Assembly: GCA_910586555.1 (NCBI GenBank)
Contig: CAJUJY010000011.1
Span: 1 to 64,000, forward strand
Source of the DNA: an uncultured Lachnospiraceae bacterium
GTDB taxonomy: Bacteria; Bacillota; Clostridia; Lachnospirales; Lachnospiraceae
Reading direction: 5' to 3'
Length of the DNA stretch: 64,000 nt
Shown here: piece by piece, positions 35,784-45,296 of the stretch
Position numbering within the stretch: the stretch's first letter is position 1
Layout: every line of letters starts with the position of its first letter
The notes under the pieces: model-generated
Told to the model about the DNA's origin: nothing
Database searches by the model: none
What the model saw: the letters and a program-made list of their open reading frames with translations, nothing else
Program-made: the position numbers and the translations under genes

Positions 35784-36926
35784 TTATTTTAAAAGCTTAT
35801 ATAAATTTTTATCCCCTGCAAAATTATTTATTTCATAAAGTATAAGTATATGGTCATAACTGCCAGAAGATATAATGCCAGATATCCCACTGTCATAATA
35901 CCTTGCATCAATCATTGTTATTTGTGAATAATCTTTAAGCAAAAATGGGACAAAACTATTGGCAAATGAGTCTTTTAATACAAGAAGTTTTAATTCTGTG
36001 TTACTTCCTGTTACAATATCCGTCCTGCCATAATTTCCACCAAAAAAATAAGAATATTTATCTTTTTTATTAAGGTATTCCTTATTATATATGCCTGTAC
36101 GTTTTTTTCCGTCACATATTAGTACTGCATTTTCTGCCTGGTCTGTATTTATTGCATAAATGCTGTCTGGTTTTGCTGTAAAATCAAGGACTTTTGAATA
36201 GGTAGTCCCATAAAAATTATTTGTAACTTCTACAGGATTAAATGAATTATAAGGCTGTGGTTTTATGCCAGCAGTTTTGCAGTATTCATTATATGCAGCA
36301 TATGCACCACTAAGTGTCCAGTGGTGGTCTGTCTTAAAATAAAACCCGTCCTGGCTGCTGGTTTTATTGCTGTTTCCAGGACTTTTAAGGACTTTACGCA
36401 AATCTATAATTCCTTTTTTCCCAAGTACAGTATATACAGTATTATAAACAGAACCTGCATTATAGAAAGGTGCAAAAGCTGGAAGTTTATATTCCATTGA
36501 TGTCCCAGGTGAGGGCACAAGCATTGTATATACATCTGCTTCCTGGTTTGTGGCAAAATAGCTTAAATACATTAAATTCTTTACAAGCTGGTCTTTAGAA
36601 ATATCATTGTCCGTTATTTTTTCAATATAATAATTATCTTTGGCAAGATATGCGCCTCCAATATCTTTAAAGCCTAGTGATTTTTTAAAAGATGTTGACA
36701 GCCCTGTCATAAAACCACGTGCAAAAAACTGGTCATTAAAAGCATCTGAAACCTTTTCCTGGAAGCTTCCTGAAAGTATCTCATCTGGTTTTATTCCAGG
36801 AAGCTTGTTAAGGTATCTGTTTTCATTAGAAGAAAAGTTATGCTGTGGCAATATAAATATAAAAAGCCCAGGTAAAGAAAGCATTAAAAATATTATAACA
36901 GAATATATTTTGTATGTTTTTTGCAT
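35784..36926 (-). CDS. DHHW-family protein (AlgX/AlgJ-like), copy 1
   Basis: A 380-residue exported protein with an N-terminal signal anchor (about residues 8-28). The SGNH-like acetyltransferase features of DHHW proteins are present: FKTDHHWTLSGAY near residue 200 supplies the Asp-His pair, and VLKDSFANSFVPFL near 320 supplies the probable catalytic Ser. Relatives act with an MBOAT protein to O-acetylate extracellular polysaccharide. It is the last gene of a leftward four-gene unit, 90 bases after the MBOAT gene, with AGGAGTG before the ATG. The acceptor polymer is unknown. Confidence 0.85.
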   Translation of the reverse strand: MQKTYKIYSVIIFLMLSLPGLFIFILPQHNFSSNENRYLNKLPGIKPDEILSGSFQEKVSDAFNDQFFARGFMTGLSTSFKKSLGFKDIGGAYLAKDNYYIEKITDNDISKDQLVKNLMYLSYFATNQEADVYTMLVPSPGTSMEYKLPAFAPFYNAGSVYNTVYTVLGKKGIIDLRKVLKSPGNSNKTSSQDGFYFKTDHHWTLSGAYAAYNEYCKTAGIKPQPYNSFNPVEVTNNFYGTTYSKVLDFTAKPDSIYAINTDQAENAVLICDGKKRTGIYNKEYLNKKDKYSYFFGGNYGRTDIVTGSNTELKLLVLKDSFANSFVPFLLKDYSQITMIDARYYDSGISGIISSGSYDHILILYEINNFAGDKNLYKLLK

Positions 36927-37016
36927 AAATCACTCCTGACTAAAAACCGCAAAGCGGATTGCGAATATCCGCTTGACTGAGGTTAAATAATTATTTAAAA
37001 GAGATTGCTGGTAATT

Positions 37017-38435
37017 TTAAAACCGGAAATATAAAAATGGGTTATAACTTCCATTTATAATAAGTGCCATACTGGTTATTAATAAAATAATTGTAAAAGC
37101 TGCTTTAGTCCAGAATATTATTATTTCATTTAGTTTAAATTTTATGGAAAGCCTGTTAATTATATTTACGGGAAGCTTTGTTGAACATATTGCCATTAAT
37201 AACAGCAGTAAAATATTTGTATACAGCTTGTACACAGCATAATTATTAAAAAGCGGCACGCCTGCCCCTGCCATGGTTTTTAAATAATTAAAAAGCTTAT
37301 TTAAATCTTCACATGCAAATATTATCCAGCCGGCAGTAATAAAAAACAGTGCATAAATATGACGTGTTATTTTAGGTATTTTATTTAAAAGTTTTAGAAG
37401 AAAGCATTTTTCCATAAATAAAAGCACAAAGAAATATATGCCCCATATTATAAAGTTCCATGATGCCCCGTGCCATAAACCTGTAAGTGTCCATACTATA
37501 AATAAATTGCAGGCCTGGCGGGGAAATCCTTTATGGCTTCCGCCAAGTGGTATATATACATATTCTTTAAACCATGTGCCAAGTGAAATATGCCATCTTC
37601 TCCAAAATTCTGTAATGCTTTCTGACTGGTATGGGTAATTGAAATTCTCTGGAAATTTAAATCCAAGCATCTGTCCCATTCCAGAAGCCATATCTGAATA
37701 TCCAGAAAAGTCAAAATATATCTGGAATGTATATGCTATTGCCCCCAGCCATGCAATTAAAACACTGCTGCCAGAAGCTGTAATATTAGATATTTCTTCC
37801 CATAGTTCCCCTGCCTGGTTAGCAAATATAACTTTTTTGCCAAGCCCTGTTATAAACTTCTGGAGGCCTTCTGCTGTATCCCTGCCTGAAATTTTTCTTG
37901 TATGTATTTCGTTACTAATCTGGTTATACCTTACTACAGGCCCTGCAATAAGCTGTGGGAACATACATATATACATTGCAAAGTTTATTATATTTTTCTG
38001 TGCCTTTGCATTGCCCATATATACATCAGCTATATATGATATAGCCTGGAAAGTATAGAAAGAAATGCCTATTGGAAGTACAATATGTAAAACTGGCATT
38101 TCCTTAAACCCTGTATTATTTATAATTTCTATAAAAAAATTTGTATATTTAAAAAATAAAAGTATGCTAACATCTGCAATTATTGAAATTATAAATGAAA
38201 TTTCTGCCTTAACTGGCATAGAGGCTTCTTTAAATATAAAAACCAGCCTGCCAGCAAAATAGTTAAAAACTATACAAAAAACCATTACAATTATATATAC
38301 TGGTTCACCCCATGCATAGAAAACAAGGCTTGCTATAAGCAGAAGAAGGTTTCTTGCCTTTGCAGGGCATAAATAATATACAGCAAAAGTTACTGGCATA
38401 AATACACATAAAAAAATTATACTGCTAAATACCAT
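37017..38435 (-). CDS. MBOAT-family O-acyltransferase (AlgI/DltB-like)
   Basis: A 472-residue polytopic membrane protein (about ten spans) that passes acyl groups, usually acetyl, across the membrane to an extracytoplasmic acceptor. Family marks include FNYPYQSESITEFWRRWHISLGTWFKEYVYIPLGGS around residues 260-300 (described here as its conserved core). WTLTGLWHGASWNFIIWG carries the essential His near 325. The start follows GGAGG that is embedded in the end of the upstream DHHW lipoprotein gene, so translation is probably coupled. Its flanking DHHW genes are the likely periplasm-side partners, as AlgJ/AlgX are for AlgI. Confidence 0.93.
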   Translation of the reverse strand: MVFSSIIFLCVFMPVTFAVYYLCPAKARNLLLLIASLVFYAWGEPVYIIVMVFCIVFNYFAGRLVFIFKEASMPVKAEISFIISIIADVSILLFFKYTNFFIEIINNTGFKEMPVLHIVLPIGISFYTFQAISYIADVYMGNAKAQKNIINFAMYICMFPQLIAGPVVRYNQISNEIHTRKISGRDTAEGLQKFITGLGKKVIFANQAGELWEEISNITASGSSVLIAWLGAIAYTFQIYFDFSGYSDMASGMGQMLGFKFPENFNYPYQSESITEFWRRWHISLGTWFKEYVYIPLGGSHKGFPRQACNLFIVWTLTGLWHGASWNFIIWGIYFFVLLFMEKCFLLKLLNKIPKITRHIYALFFITAGWIIFACEDLNKLFNYLKTMAGAGVPLFNNYAVYKLYTNILLLLLMAICSTKLPVNIINRLSIKFKLNEIIIFWTKAAFTIILLITSMALIINGSYNPFLYFRF

Positions 38436-38436
38436 T

Positions 38437-39621
38437 TTAATCCTCCGCTAATAAAGCCATTTTACCAACCTGGTAAGAATTTCTTGTCATTGAAATATTA
38501 TTAATGGTAATTACATCATTAACCTGTTTTTCTTCTGCAAGTTTTATAATATTTCCTTCCCAGTACCTGTAATCAATAACATAAATTTTCTGGTAGTGGT
38601 TTACAAGAAACGGGATTAATGCATTGCCAAAGGACTCCTTTACTACAATGCATGAGGAATTGTCTTCTATGGAATTATTTGTAATAACTGTATAGGGGTT
38701 ATCACCATCTATAAATGCTGAATATTTCAGGCTTTCACCATAATTTGAAGCATCTTCTATTAAACTGCCATTAACTTGTATGCCATCTTTATTTGTGTAT
38801 TTAAGTGTAATGCTGCCATCTTCATAACCTTCAGGATAATATACATAAAATGTATCTTTTTTAAGTGCAGCATTTTTATTTGTATCTTTATAAAAAGAGC
38901 CAGTAAAATCCCCATAGGAACCCTTTTTAAAATTACTAAGTTTTACTGGCATAGTTTTTTTTGCTTTGCAGAAAGCATCATATGCGTAATAAGCACCCTT
39001 TGCTGTCCAGTGGTGGTCAGTCCTGAAATAAATATATTCTTTCCTGTGGTTCATCATTGTGTTGTATAATGGTACAGACTTAACATTGCCAGACATTTTA
39101 GAAGAAATCTTTTTAAGGGATTTTTTCTGGTCTGATGAACCTGCTTTTTCTTTTTTATTATCTGGAAATGTTATTCCAATGCTTGTTGGTATAATAATAT
39201 TATAGACATCTGCCTTTCCTTTAAGGCTTTTAGCTATATTATTTATTGTATCTGCATATTTTACGGCAATATCTTCTATATAAGTATACTGTTCATATGC
39301 AGCATTGCCCGTAATTACAATTCCTGATGGGAATGAAGCTGTTTCCCCGTCTGAGTATATTTCTTCAAAATCAGTGTTTTCTTTAAATTCCCCGTTTTCC
39401 TCTGGAAGAGTGGCTATATTTATATTATTCCCGTAATTATTATTATTGTTACTATTATAATTATTATTATCTTGCAGGGCGTTGCCATCTTTAAGTTCAT
39501 CTGATATTATAATCTGGCCTTTTGAAGGCTGTGCCTGTTTTCCGTTTAAAGCACAGCCTGTTATAGTACATGGGAAGAAAAATATTAATAGTACTAACCC
39601 GGTTTTATATATGGTCTTCAT
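38437..39621 (-). CDS. DHHW-family lipoprotein, copy 2
   Basis: A 394-residue protein with a lipoprotein signal ending ITGC (Cys near residue 25), then an Asn-rich low-complexity linker. The SGNH/DHHW catalytic set is FRTDHHWTAKGAYYAY (about residue 205) and VVKESFGNALIPFL near 340, with IDYRYWEG after it. The lipobox suggests it is tethered to the outer face of the membrane beside the MBOAT protein. The ATG at 39621 follows GAGGTG; a GTG two codons earlier is in frame but overlaps that site. Its end carries the MBOAT ribosome binding site. It is clearly related to, but diverged from, copy 1. Confidence 0.85.
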   Translation of the reverse strand: MKTIYKTGLVLLIFFFPCTITGCALNGKQAQPSKGQIIISDELKDGNALQDNNNYNSNNNNNYGNNINIATLPEENGEFKENTDFEEIYSDGETASFPSGIVITGNAAYEQYTYIEDIAVKYADTINNIAKSLKGKADVYNIIIPTSIGITFPDNKKEKAGSSDQKKSLKKISSKMSGNVKSVPLYNTMMNHRKEYIYFRTDHHWTAKGAYYAYDAFCKAKKTMPVKLSNFKKGSYGDFTGSFYKDTNKNAALKKDTFYVYYPEGYEDGSITLKYTNKDGIQVNGSLIEDASNYGESLKYSAFIDGDNPYTVITNNSIEDNSSCIVVKESFGNALIPFLVNHYQKIYVIDYRYWEGNIIKLAEEKQVNDVITINNISMTRNSYQVGKMALLAED

Positions 39622-39629
39622 ATGCACCT

Positions 39630-40235
39630 CTATTCAAAAGCCGCCAGGATAATTTCTTTAGCAGTATCAATATCGCTTGTTACACATACAACTACATAAC
39701 ATCCGCTTCTCATATTAAATGCATCAGAAATTTTTTTGGCCTGTTCTGGTATATATGCACTAAATGATTTTCTTATGTCTTTAAGGTACTGTGTAACAGC
39801 CTCCTGGTCTGCTTCAGCATTTTCTTTGTTTGAAGCAGTAATAAGTATTAATTCATCAGAATAATTTCCATTACCCATATATAACTGGAGTTTTGAACCA
39901 CCAGAAATTTCAATAAGCCCTTCTGCAACAGTTTTATCTAATTCTTTTAATTCCGTTTCAAATTGTACTTTTGATAAAATTTCCTTGCCAAGTTTGTCCA
40001 TATCAACCTGTCCAGGGGTTTTAGTGGCAGCATCTGTACTTAAAGGTGTGCTTACAGGTGCAGTGCCAGTATTGTTTATGTTATCTGTAACAGGCATGCC
40101 AGTAGTATTATTATTTATGCCAGATACAGATTTTATAGCTGCCCATGCTGTTATAGCTGTTATAATAAGCAGCATTATAATTAAAATAATAAAACGCCCG
40201 TTAGTTTTATTTGATGCTTTACTAGTTTTATCCAT
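39630..40235 (-). CDS. DUF4358 domain-containing membrane-anchored protein
   Basis: A 201-residue protein with a cytoplasmic basic start, a membrane span (about residues 15-37), a Thr/Pro-rich linker, and a C-terminal DUF4358-like domain. Marks are LQLYMGNGNYSDELILITA, then helices with IPEQAKKISDAF and SGCYVVVCVTSD. DUF4358 genes are common in Lachnospiraceae beside MBOAT/DHHW genes, although this association is recalled rather than searched. It heads the leftward operon. The following DHHW lipoprotein gene starts nine bases after its stop. Its function is unknown; a lid, chaperone or polymer-binding partner of the acyltransferase is possible. Confidence 0.78.
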   Translation of the reverse strand: MDKTSKASNKTNGRFIILIIMLLIITAITAWAAIKSVSGINNNTTGMPVTDNINNTGTAPVSTPLSTDAATKTPGQVDMDKLGKEILSKVQFETELKELDKTVAEGLIEISGGSKLQLYMGNGNYSDELILITASNKENAEADQEAVTQYLKDIRKSFSAYIPEQAKKISDAFNMRSGCYVVVCVTSDIDTAKEIILAAFE

Positions 40236-40318
40236 ATGTAATTACTCCTGTCTTTTATTTTGTATACATCCTGCATACAACTTTATATTATAAGGTTCTT
40301 GATTTTATAAATCAATAT

Positions 40319-42136
40319 CTATATTGTATCATTTTGTATTTCTTCTATCCATTTGCCAAGGTAATCTTCAATAACAGAAAATGGTGCTGCTCCTGTTGAT
40401 AAAAAAAACTGGTGGAAATCTTTTAAGTTAAATTTACTGCCAAGCTTGTTCTGTGCTTCTTTTTTTAATTCTTCTATTTCAAGATACCCTAGTGTATATT
40501 TCAGGTAATTGGCAGGTTCTGCTACCATTGAATCAAATACTGTCCGTCCCTGGCTTTTGCTGAAACCATAATCTGACAAGAACTCCTGTAGTTTTTTAAA
40601 GTCCCATCCCATATAGTTAATACCTATATCTGCTTTGCCATATACACATAATGTTGCTATTGTATTCTGGACCATAAGTTTTGCAACATCTTTGTCTATA
40701 CCTGCAATGCTGTAACTATACAATTCTGCATATGTAGCCCATCCTTCGGAATACCCTCCGCAGTTAATTACACTTCTTACAGGTGCAGGGTTTAATGACT
40801 GGAAATAGCAGTTCTGGTATAAATGTCCTGGGTAGCTTTCATGTGCTATTGTAGAAAAAGCATCACTTAAATCATATTTTTCATTTTTATTAAGATATAC
40901 AACATTTTCCTTATATGCATCAATCGCAGGTGTAAGGTAAAATGCAGGGCTTAAACTTTCTTCAAGTGATTTATCAACGTATTTTACCTCACAGGTAATA
41001 TCATCTCCAAGTGCAGGAAAATCTTTTTTAATTGCTTCTTTTAAATAATTTATTGCCTTTTCAGGTTCTTTATATGGATATTCAAATTCCTGGGCTTTAT
41101 AATATACATCTGGGTAATCAGTCATTATCTTTGCCATTTCCTGCTGTGAGCTTGAAAGGGCATTAGAAAGCAGCCTGTCTATTTCAGATATGCTTCTGTA
41201 TGAACCTGTTGTTGACTTTACAAGATATTCATAGTATTCTTTTCCTTTTTTAAAACCACACAGGCCATTATCATTTTTGCCAGTGCCTTTAAGTTCTACA
41301 AGTGTGTTTATAAGATTTTTATAAGCAGGGATTACACAATCATTAACTGCTTTTTTATTGCTGTTTATATAAGAAGTAATTTCATTTTTTGTTAGTCCTT
41401 GGAAATTTTGTATTTTACTGTTAAATACTGTTATAAGGTAATTTTCCTCTTCGGTTTCTATAAATTCATTGCACTGGTTTATAATTGCCTGTGCTGTTGT
41501 ATCACTCATAAAAAGCCCTTTTTCAGATTTTTCTTTTTCAAACTGGATTATGCTGTCAAAATATGAAGGAACAAGTTTTAATAGTTCAATATATGTACCA
41601 ATATCATCCTTTTCATAAAAGTTAAATTCTGCAAGAAGGACTGGGAGCTGTGCCTGTATGCCAGAAACTGGGCCAAGACATTCGGAATACTCCAGTATGC
41701 CAGAAGATTCCAGGTTCTGTTTTAACATATTATATATTATATCATAGATAATTTGTTGTTCATCTGTAAGATTATCATAGTTAAAAGTTTCCATTGAGGC
41801 AAGACGGTTTTCTGAGATAAAAAGACTGTCCTGCATACTTTTAATACTGGCATCACCAAGCGATGGCGAAATACCTGCAAGACCATACTGTTGTTTATTT
41901 TTAACTGAATAGTTTAGTGTAATGCTGTCATCTGATACTTCTTCAATAAAGACAGAATTAATAAATTCATCAAAGTCTTTTTGTGTTTCTTCTGGGGAAC
42001 GTTTATCATCTGTATGCTTTATTACCGGCAGGGACTTAAACAGGGTGAAATTATCCGGTTTAAAAATAAATATGCCAAGAAATATTATACATAATAAAAC
42101 AATAACAGCCCTGGCTTTTGTAATAAACTTATTCAT
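40319..42136 (-). CDS. DUF885-family exported peptidase
   Basis: A 605-residue protein with one N-terminal membrane span (about residues 8-28), which probably anchors it outside the cell. The DUF885 family is a set of presumed zinc carboxypeptidases. The metal motif is IAHESYPGHLYQN (HExxPGH) near residue 440. EGWATYAELYS nearby supplies another probable ligand, and conserved C-terminal residues include GDYLGKW-like text. GGGAG precedes the ATG. It lies 83 bases upstream of the DUF4358 gene on the same strand, so it may be transcribed with the acyltransferase operon. The substrate is unknown. Confidence 0.87.
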   Translation of the reverse strand: MNKFITKARAVIVLLCIIFLGIFIFKPDNFTLFKSLPVIKHTDDKRSPEETQKDFDEFINSVFIEEVSDDSITLNYSVKNKQQYGLAGISPSLGDASIKSMQDSLFISENRLASMETFNYDNLTDEQQIIYDIIYNMLKQNLESSGILEYSECLGPVSGIQAQLPVLLAEFNFYEKDDIGTYIELLKLVPSYFDSIIQFEKEKSEKGLFMSDTTAQAIINQCNEFIETEEENYLITVFNSKIQNFQGLTKNEITSYINSNKKAVNDCVIPAYKNLINTLVELKGTGKNDNGLCGFKKGKEYYEYLVKSTTGSYRSISEIDRLLSNALSSSQQEMAKIMTDYPDVYYKAQEFEYPYKEPEKAINYLKEAIKKDFPALGDDITCEVKYVDKSLEESLSPAFYLTPAIDAYKENVVYLNKNEKYDLSDAFSTIAHESYPGHLYQNCYFQSLNPAPVRSVINCGGYSEGWATYAELYSYSIAGIDKDVAKLMVQNTIATLCVYGKADIGINYMGWDFKKLQEFLSDYGFSKSQGRTVFDSMVAEPANYLKYTLGYLEIEELKKEAQNKLGSKFNLKDFHQFFLSTGAAPFSVIEDYLGKWIEEIQNDTI

Positions 42137-42214
42137 AAATAATCTCCCAGATACAATTTAGTTTAACCTTATTAAGCTAATACCTGTTTGGTTTTTATAT
42201 ATTTATGCACCAGT

Positions 42215-43312
42215 TTAGTTATATATACTTACTGTTTCATATTTGTATTCCCCGCCCATATTTATCTTCATAATAAATTTATCCCTGTCATAACCACCAT
42301 ATTTATTCATTGAACTGTAATCAATTATTATGCTGCGCCCGTCATGTACAATATTATTAATGGAAAGGGAAGCAGGATAGCGGAGTGTGTCTTTTAATGC
42401 ATCCATTGCAAGTTCTTTCATTAATTCATAATTAGTAACCCGGATATTTATTTTATATTTTTTACCATTAAGATTTGTATTAATGGAAAATTTACCACAT
42501 TTTAAAGGTTTTATATCCCCTTCTTTGGATATCTGCAGACTTCCAGGTTCTGAAACTGTCCATACAGCATCCTGGTAATTTTTAATATGTTTAATATATT
42601 TATTAATATTAATTGTTTCATTATCATTTAAGTAAAGATGGCGTTTTTTAACATTCATTGTATATTTGGCAGTATTGCCATTTTTTGCCTTAACAGTTAT
42701 AAGTGCTTTACCAAGTGCAAGGACTTTAAGACTGCCGTCACTGTTGGCTTTAACCACTTTTTTATTACCTGATTTTACAGTTATTTTAACCTGTTCAGTA
42801 GCCGTGTACCAGTCTGTGCATTTATCGCCAACAAGCCTGTCTTTTAATTCCTCTTTTTTAATAGATACTTCTGGCTTTACAACTTCCAGGCGGCATGAAG
42901 CAATATTTCCATTATATACAACAGTAATAACAGTCTGGCCAGCCCCTGTTATAAAAATAGTCCCATATTTAACAGTAGCAACAGACTCATCACTTGAACG
43001 CCATTCTGCATCACCAGGGTCAATAGTTACACCATTTGCATCAAATGCTTCAATATCTGTTAAATATGTGCATGAACCATAAATAATTTTACGTTTGGAA
43101 TAATTAAGTGATAATTCAACACTCTGGCTTCCATCTAAATCATCAAAGCCCGTAACAGAACTGCCAGTAGCAGGGCTTACTGTATTTTTATAGCTGCTGC
43201 CATAGCTGGAAGCCGTAATAACAAAAGGTTTGCAAAAGCTTGCACAGGTGGTAAAAATAACAGCAGAAACAGCAAGTTTTAAATATATATGCCAGGTATT
43301 TTTCTTTTTCAT
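42215..43312 (-). CDS. secreted Ig-like (Big_2) domain protein
   Basis: A 365-residue exported protein with a signal peptide (residues about 1-32). Two or three bacterial Ig-like folds follow: VELSLNYSKRKIIYGSC to VVYNGNIASCRLEV (about 70-155), KVVKANSDGSLKVLALGKALITVKAKNG (about 180-215), and a third around 225-295. The C-terminal 70 residues (ALKDTLRYPASLSINNIVHDG) form a separate alpha/beta segment. No catalytic site or wall anchor is seen. AAAGGAG precedes the ATG. It may bind surface polymers; relation to the neighbouring acyltransferase locus is not shown. Confidence 0.8.
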   Translation of the reverse strand: MKKKNTWHIYLKLAVSAVIFTTCASFCKPFVITASSYGSSYKNTVSPATGSSVTGFDDLDGSQSVELSLNYSKRKIIYGSCTYLTDIEAFDANGVTIDPGDAEWRSSDESVATVKYGTIFITGAGQTVITVVYNGNIASCRLEVVKPEVSIKKEELKDRLVGDKCTDWYTATEQVKITVKSGNKKVVKANSDGSLKVLALGKALITVKAKNGNTAKYTMNVKKRHLYLNDNETININKYIKHIKNYQDAVWTVSEPGSLQISKEGDIKPLKCGKFSINTNLNGKKYKINIRVTNYELMKELAMDALKDTLRYPASLSINNIVHDGRSIIIDYSSMNKYGGYDRDKFIMKINMGGEYKYETVSIYN

Positions 43313-43559
43313 GGTTTTATTCTCCTTTATATTATGGTTTTACTAATAATAGCTATTATAATACAGTATAGCTAAATTTTTTTGTATCTGCAATACTAGT
43401 TTTATTAAGAATAGTTTAATAAATTTTGAAATTATCCAAAGTTTTCTATTTGTCCTTATGAATAGTAATTTTAAAAAACAGGGAACATAATTATAAATGG
43501 TAAATTAACAATTAGTAAATTAGTAATTGGTAAGACTGAATTTATATCTGGAGGAAATT

Positions 43560-44594
43560 ATGGCAGAGAATAAACAATTAGGGAAACAAAGCATAAGGTT
43601 TGCCCACCCGCCATTTATACGTGGTACAGCATCTATTGCAGGCACAAAGGAAGGAGAAGGGCCATATGGCAAATATTTTGATGAGATAGAACAAGATCCA
43701 ACAGCGGGCAGTGGAAGCTGGGAAGAAGCAGAAGGAAAATTGCAGGAAAAAGCAGCAGGGCTTGCAATAGAAAAAGCAGGCTGCAAAATAGAAGATATAA
43801 GATATATTGTTGCAGGCGACCTGCTTGGGCAGCTTATGGCTTCTTCTTTTGGGCTTATGAAACTTGACAGGCCTTTATTTGGTGTGTATGGGGCATGTTC
43901 TACAATGGGTGAGTCACTGGCTGTTGCATCTATAATAACAGAAGGCGGGTTTGCAAATAATGTCCTTGCTGTCACTTCAAGCCATTTTGCAAGTGCAGAA
44001 AAACAGTTCAGGTTTCCGCTTGGTTATGCAAACCAGCGCAACAAATCTGCTACATGGACAGTTACAGGCAGTGGGGCTGTGGTTGTATCAGCATCAGAAA
44101 ACAGCCAGCAAGAAAACGGGCAGGTCTTTGTTACAGGTATTACAACAGGCAAGATTGTTGACTACGGGGTAAAAGACAGCATGAACATGGGGGCATGTAT
44201 GGCACCAGCAGCAGCAGATGCTATAGTACAGCACTTTATTGACTTTGGACAAACTCCTGGGCAGTATGATAAAATTATTACAGGTGACTTAGGGCTTGTT
44301 GGCAAGGATATATTAATTGATATAATAAGGGCAAAGGGATATGATATATCAGAAAACTATATGGACTGTGGTATTGAAATATATAGTGACGGGCAAAATG
44401 TACAATCTGGCGGAAGTGGCTGTGGCTGTAGTGCAATTATGCTTTGTGGATATATTTTAAAAATGCTTAAAAGCGGGGAATGGAAAAGGGTTCTTTTTGT
44501 CCCTACAGGTGCACTTTTATCGCAGGTAAGTTTTAATGAGGGAAACAGTGTACCAGGAATTGCACATGCAGTATTGCTTGAAAGGAGGGACTAA
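43560..44594 (+). CDS. spoVAD: stage V sporulation protein AD
   Basis: SpoVAD is a soluble, thiolase-fold component of the SpoVA channel that loads dipicolinic acid into the forespore and releases it at germination. The 344-residue protein shows IRFAHPPFIRGTASIAGTKEGEGPYGKYFD, GVYGACSTMGESLAVAS with the thiolase-like Cys, and a C-terminal LFVPTGALLSQVSFNEG block. The ATG at 43560 follows CTGGAGGAAATT. spoVAE follows after six bases. The usual upstream spoVAC is absent; there is only 247 bases of AT-rich sequence between it and the divergent Ig-like gene. Confidence 0.95.
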   Translation: MAENKQLGKQSIRFAHPPFIRGTASIAGTKEGEGPYGKYFDEIEQDPTAGSGSWEEAEGKLQEKAAGLAIEKAGCKIEDIRYIVAGDLLGQLMASSFGLMKLDRPLFGVYGACSTMGESLAVASIITEGGFANNVLAVTSSHFASAEKQFRFPLGYANQRNKSATWTVTGSGAVVVSASENSQQENGQVFVTGITTGKIVDYGVKDSMNMGACMAPAAADAIVQHFIDFGQTPGQYDKIITGDLGLVGKDILIDIIRAKGYDISENYMDCGIEIYSDGQNVQSGGSGCGCSAIMLCGYILKMLKSGEWKRVLFVPTGALLSQVSFNEGNSVPGIAHAVLLERRD

Positions 44595-44600
44595 TATAAA

Positions 44601-44957
44601 ATGAATTACTTATTATCTTTTTTAGTAGGTGGTGCAATATGTGTTATTGTACAAATTTTAATGGATAATACAAAACTGCTGCCAGGCAGGATAATGGTAA
44701 TACTTGTGTGTACAGGTGCTGTACTAGGGGCAGCAGGTTTGTATGAACCATTTGAGAAATGGGCTGCAAGTGGTGCAACTGTACCTTTACTTGGTTTTGG
44801 CAATACTCTTTTTAAAGGCGTAAAAGATGCCATAGACAGTGAAGGTTTTATCGGCCTTTATAAGGGAGGGTTTACAGCAAGTGCTGTAGGGATTTCAACT
44901 GCACTTTTATGGGGCTATATTGCATCACTGGTATTTAAGCCAAAAATGAAGTCATAA
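44601..44957 (+). CDS. spoVAE: stage V sporulation protein AE
   Basis: A 118-residue integral membrane subunit of the SpoVA dipicolinate channel. It has three to four hydrophobic spans, starting YLLSFLVGGAICVIVQILMD, and conserved LLPGRIMVILVCTGAVLGAAGLYEP and SGATVPLLGFGNTLFKG regions (both family landmarks). GGAGG lies 14-18 bases upstream of the ATG, at the end of spoVAD. No sporulation gene follows. Expression in the forespore under sigma-G is expected from relatives, but I could not find a convincing sigma-G promoter. Confidence 0.93.
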   Translation: MNYLLSFLVGGAICVIVQILMDNTKLLPGRIMVILVCTGAVLGAAGLYEPFEKWAASGATVPLLGFGNTLFKGVKDAIDSEGFIGLYKGGFTASAVGISTALLWGYIASLVFKPKMKS

Positions 44958-45296
44958 AATTATATATTTAAATATGTAAAAATCTAAAAGCAGGAAATAA
45001 CAGACAGAATCTGGATTAAAAAAATTACTAAATAAATTTATATATTTAAATTAGTATATAAAAATTTGTTTGGTAAATGGTATAAAATGTTTTTCCAGGT
45101 TCTGTTTTTATTGTGTAATATTATAAACTTCTGGAAAATTTGAAAAAAATTGATAAAAATAGAAAAAAATTGAAAAAATTACTTGCAAGTTTCATAAAAA
45201 AGATATAGAATTTTTTATATAAAAAAATTGGTTACCAAAAAACATTTGGACTATTAATTTTAAAAGTCCAGATACAAAGAAAGGAATGGCAGGAAA
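44958..45296. other. AT-rich gap with A-tract repeats
   Basis: No gene is seen here. Positions 45133-45180 contain phased A-tracts in the pattern GAAAA..TTGAAAAAAATTGATAAA, recurring about every ten bases, which is a signature of curved DNA. It lies about 115 bases upstream of the DUF6465-like gene and may act as an UP-like or curvature element for its promoter. Confidence 0.45.

Noticed and set aside
43460..43492. Possible sigma-G promoter upstream of spoVAD (GAATA and CATAATTA)
   Set aside because: The spacing of about 21 bases is too long and the second element misses a consensus base.
45133..45180. Replication origin or iteron array suggested by the A-tract repeats
   Set aside because: There are no DnaA boxes, no replication genes and no regular iteron; curved DNA upstream of a promoter is the simpler reading.
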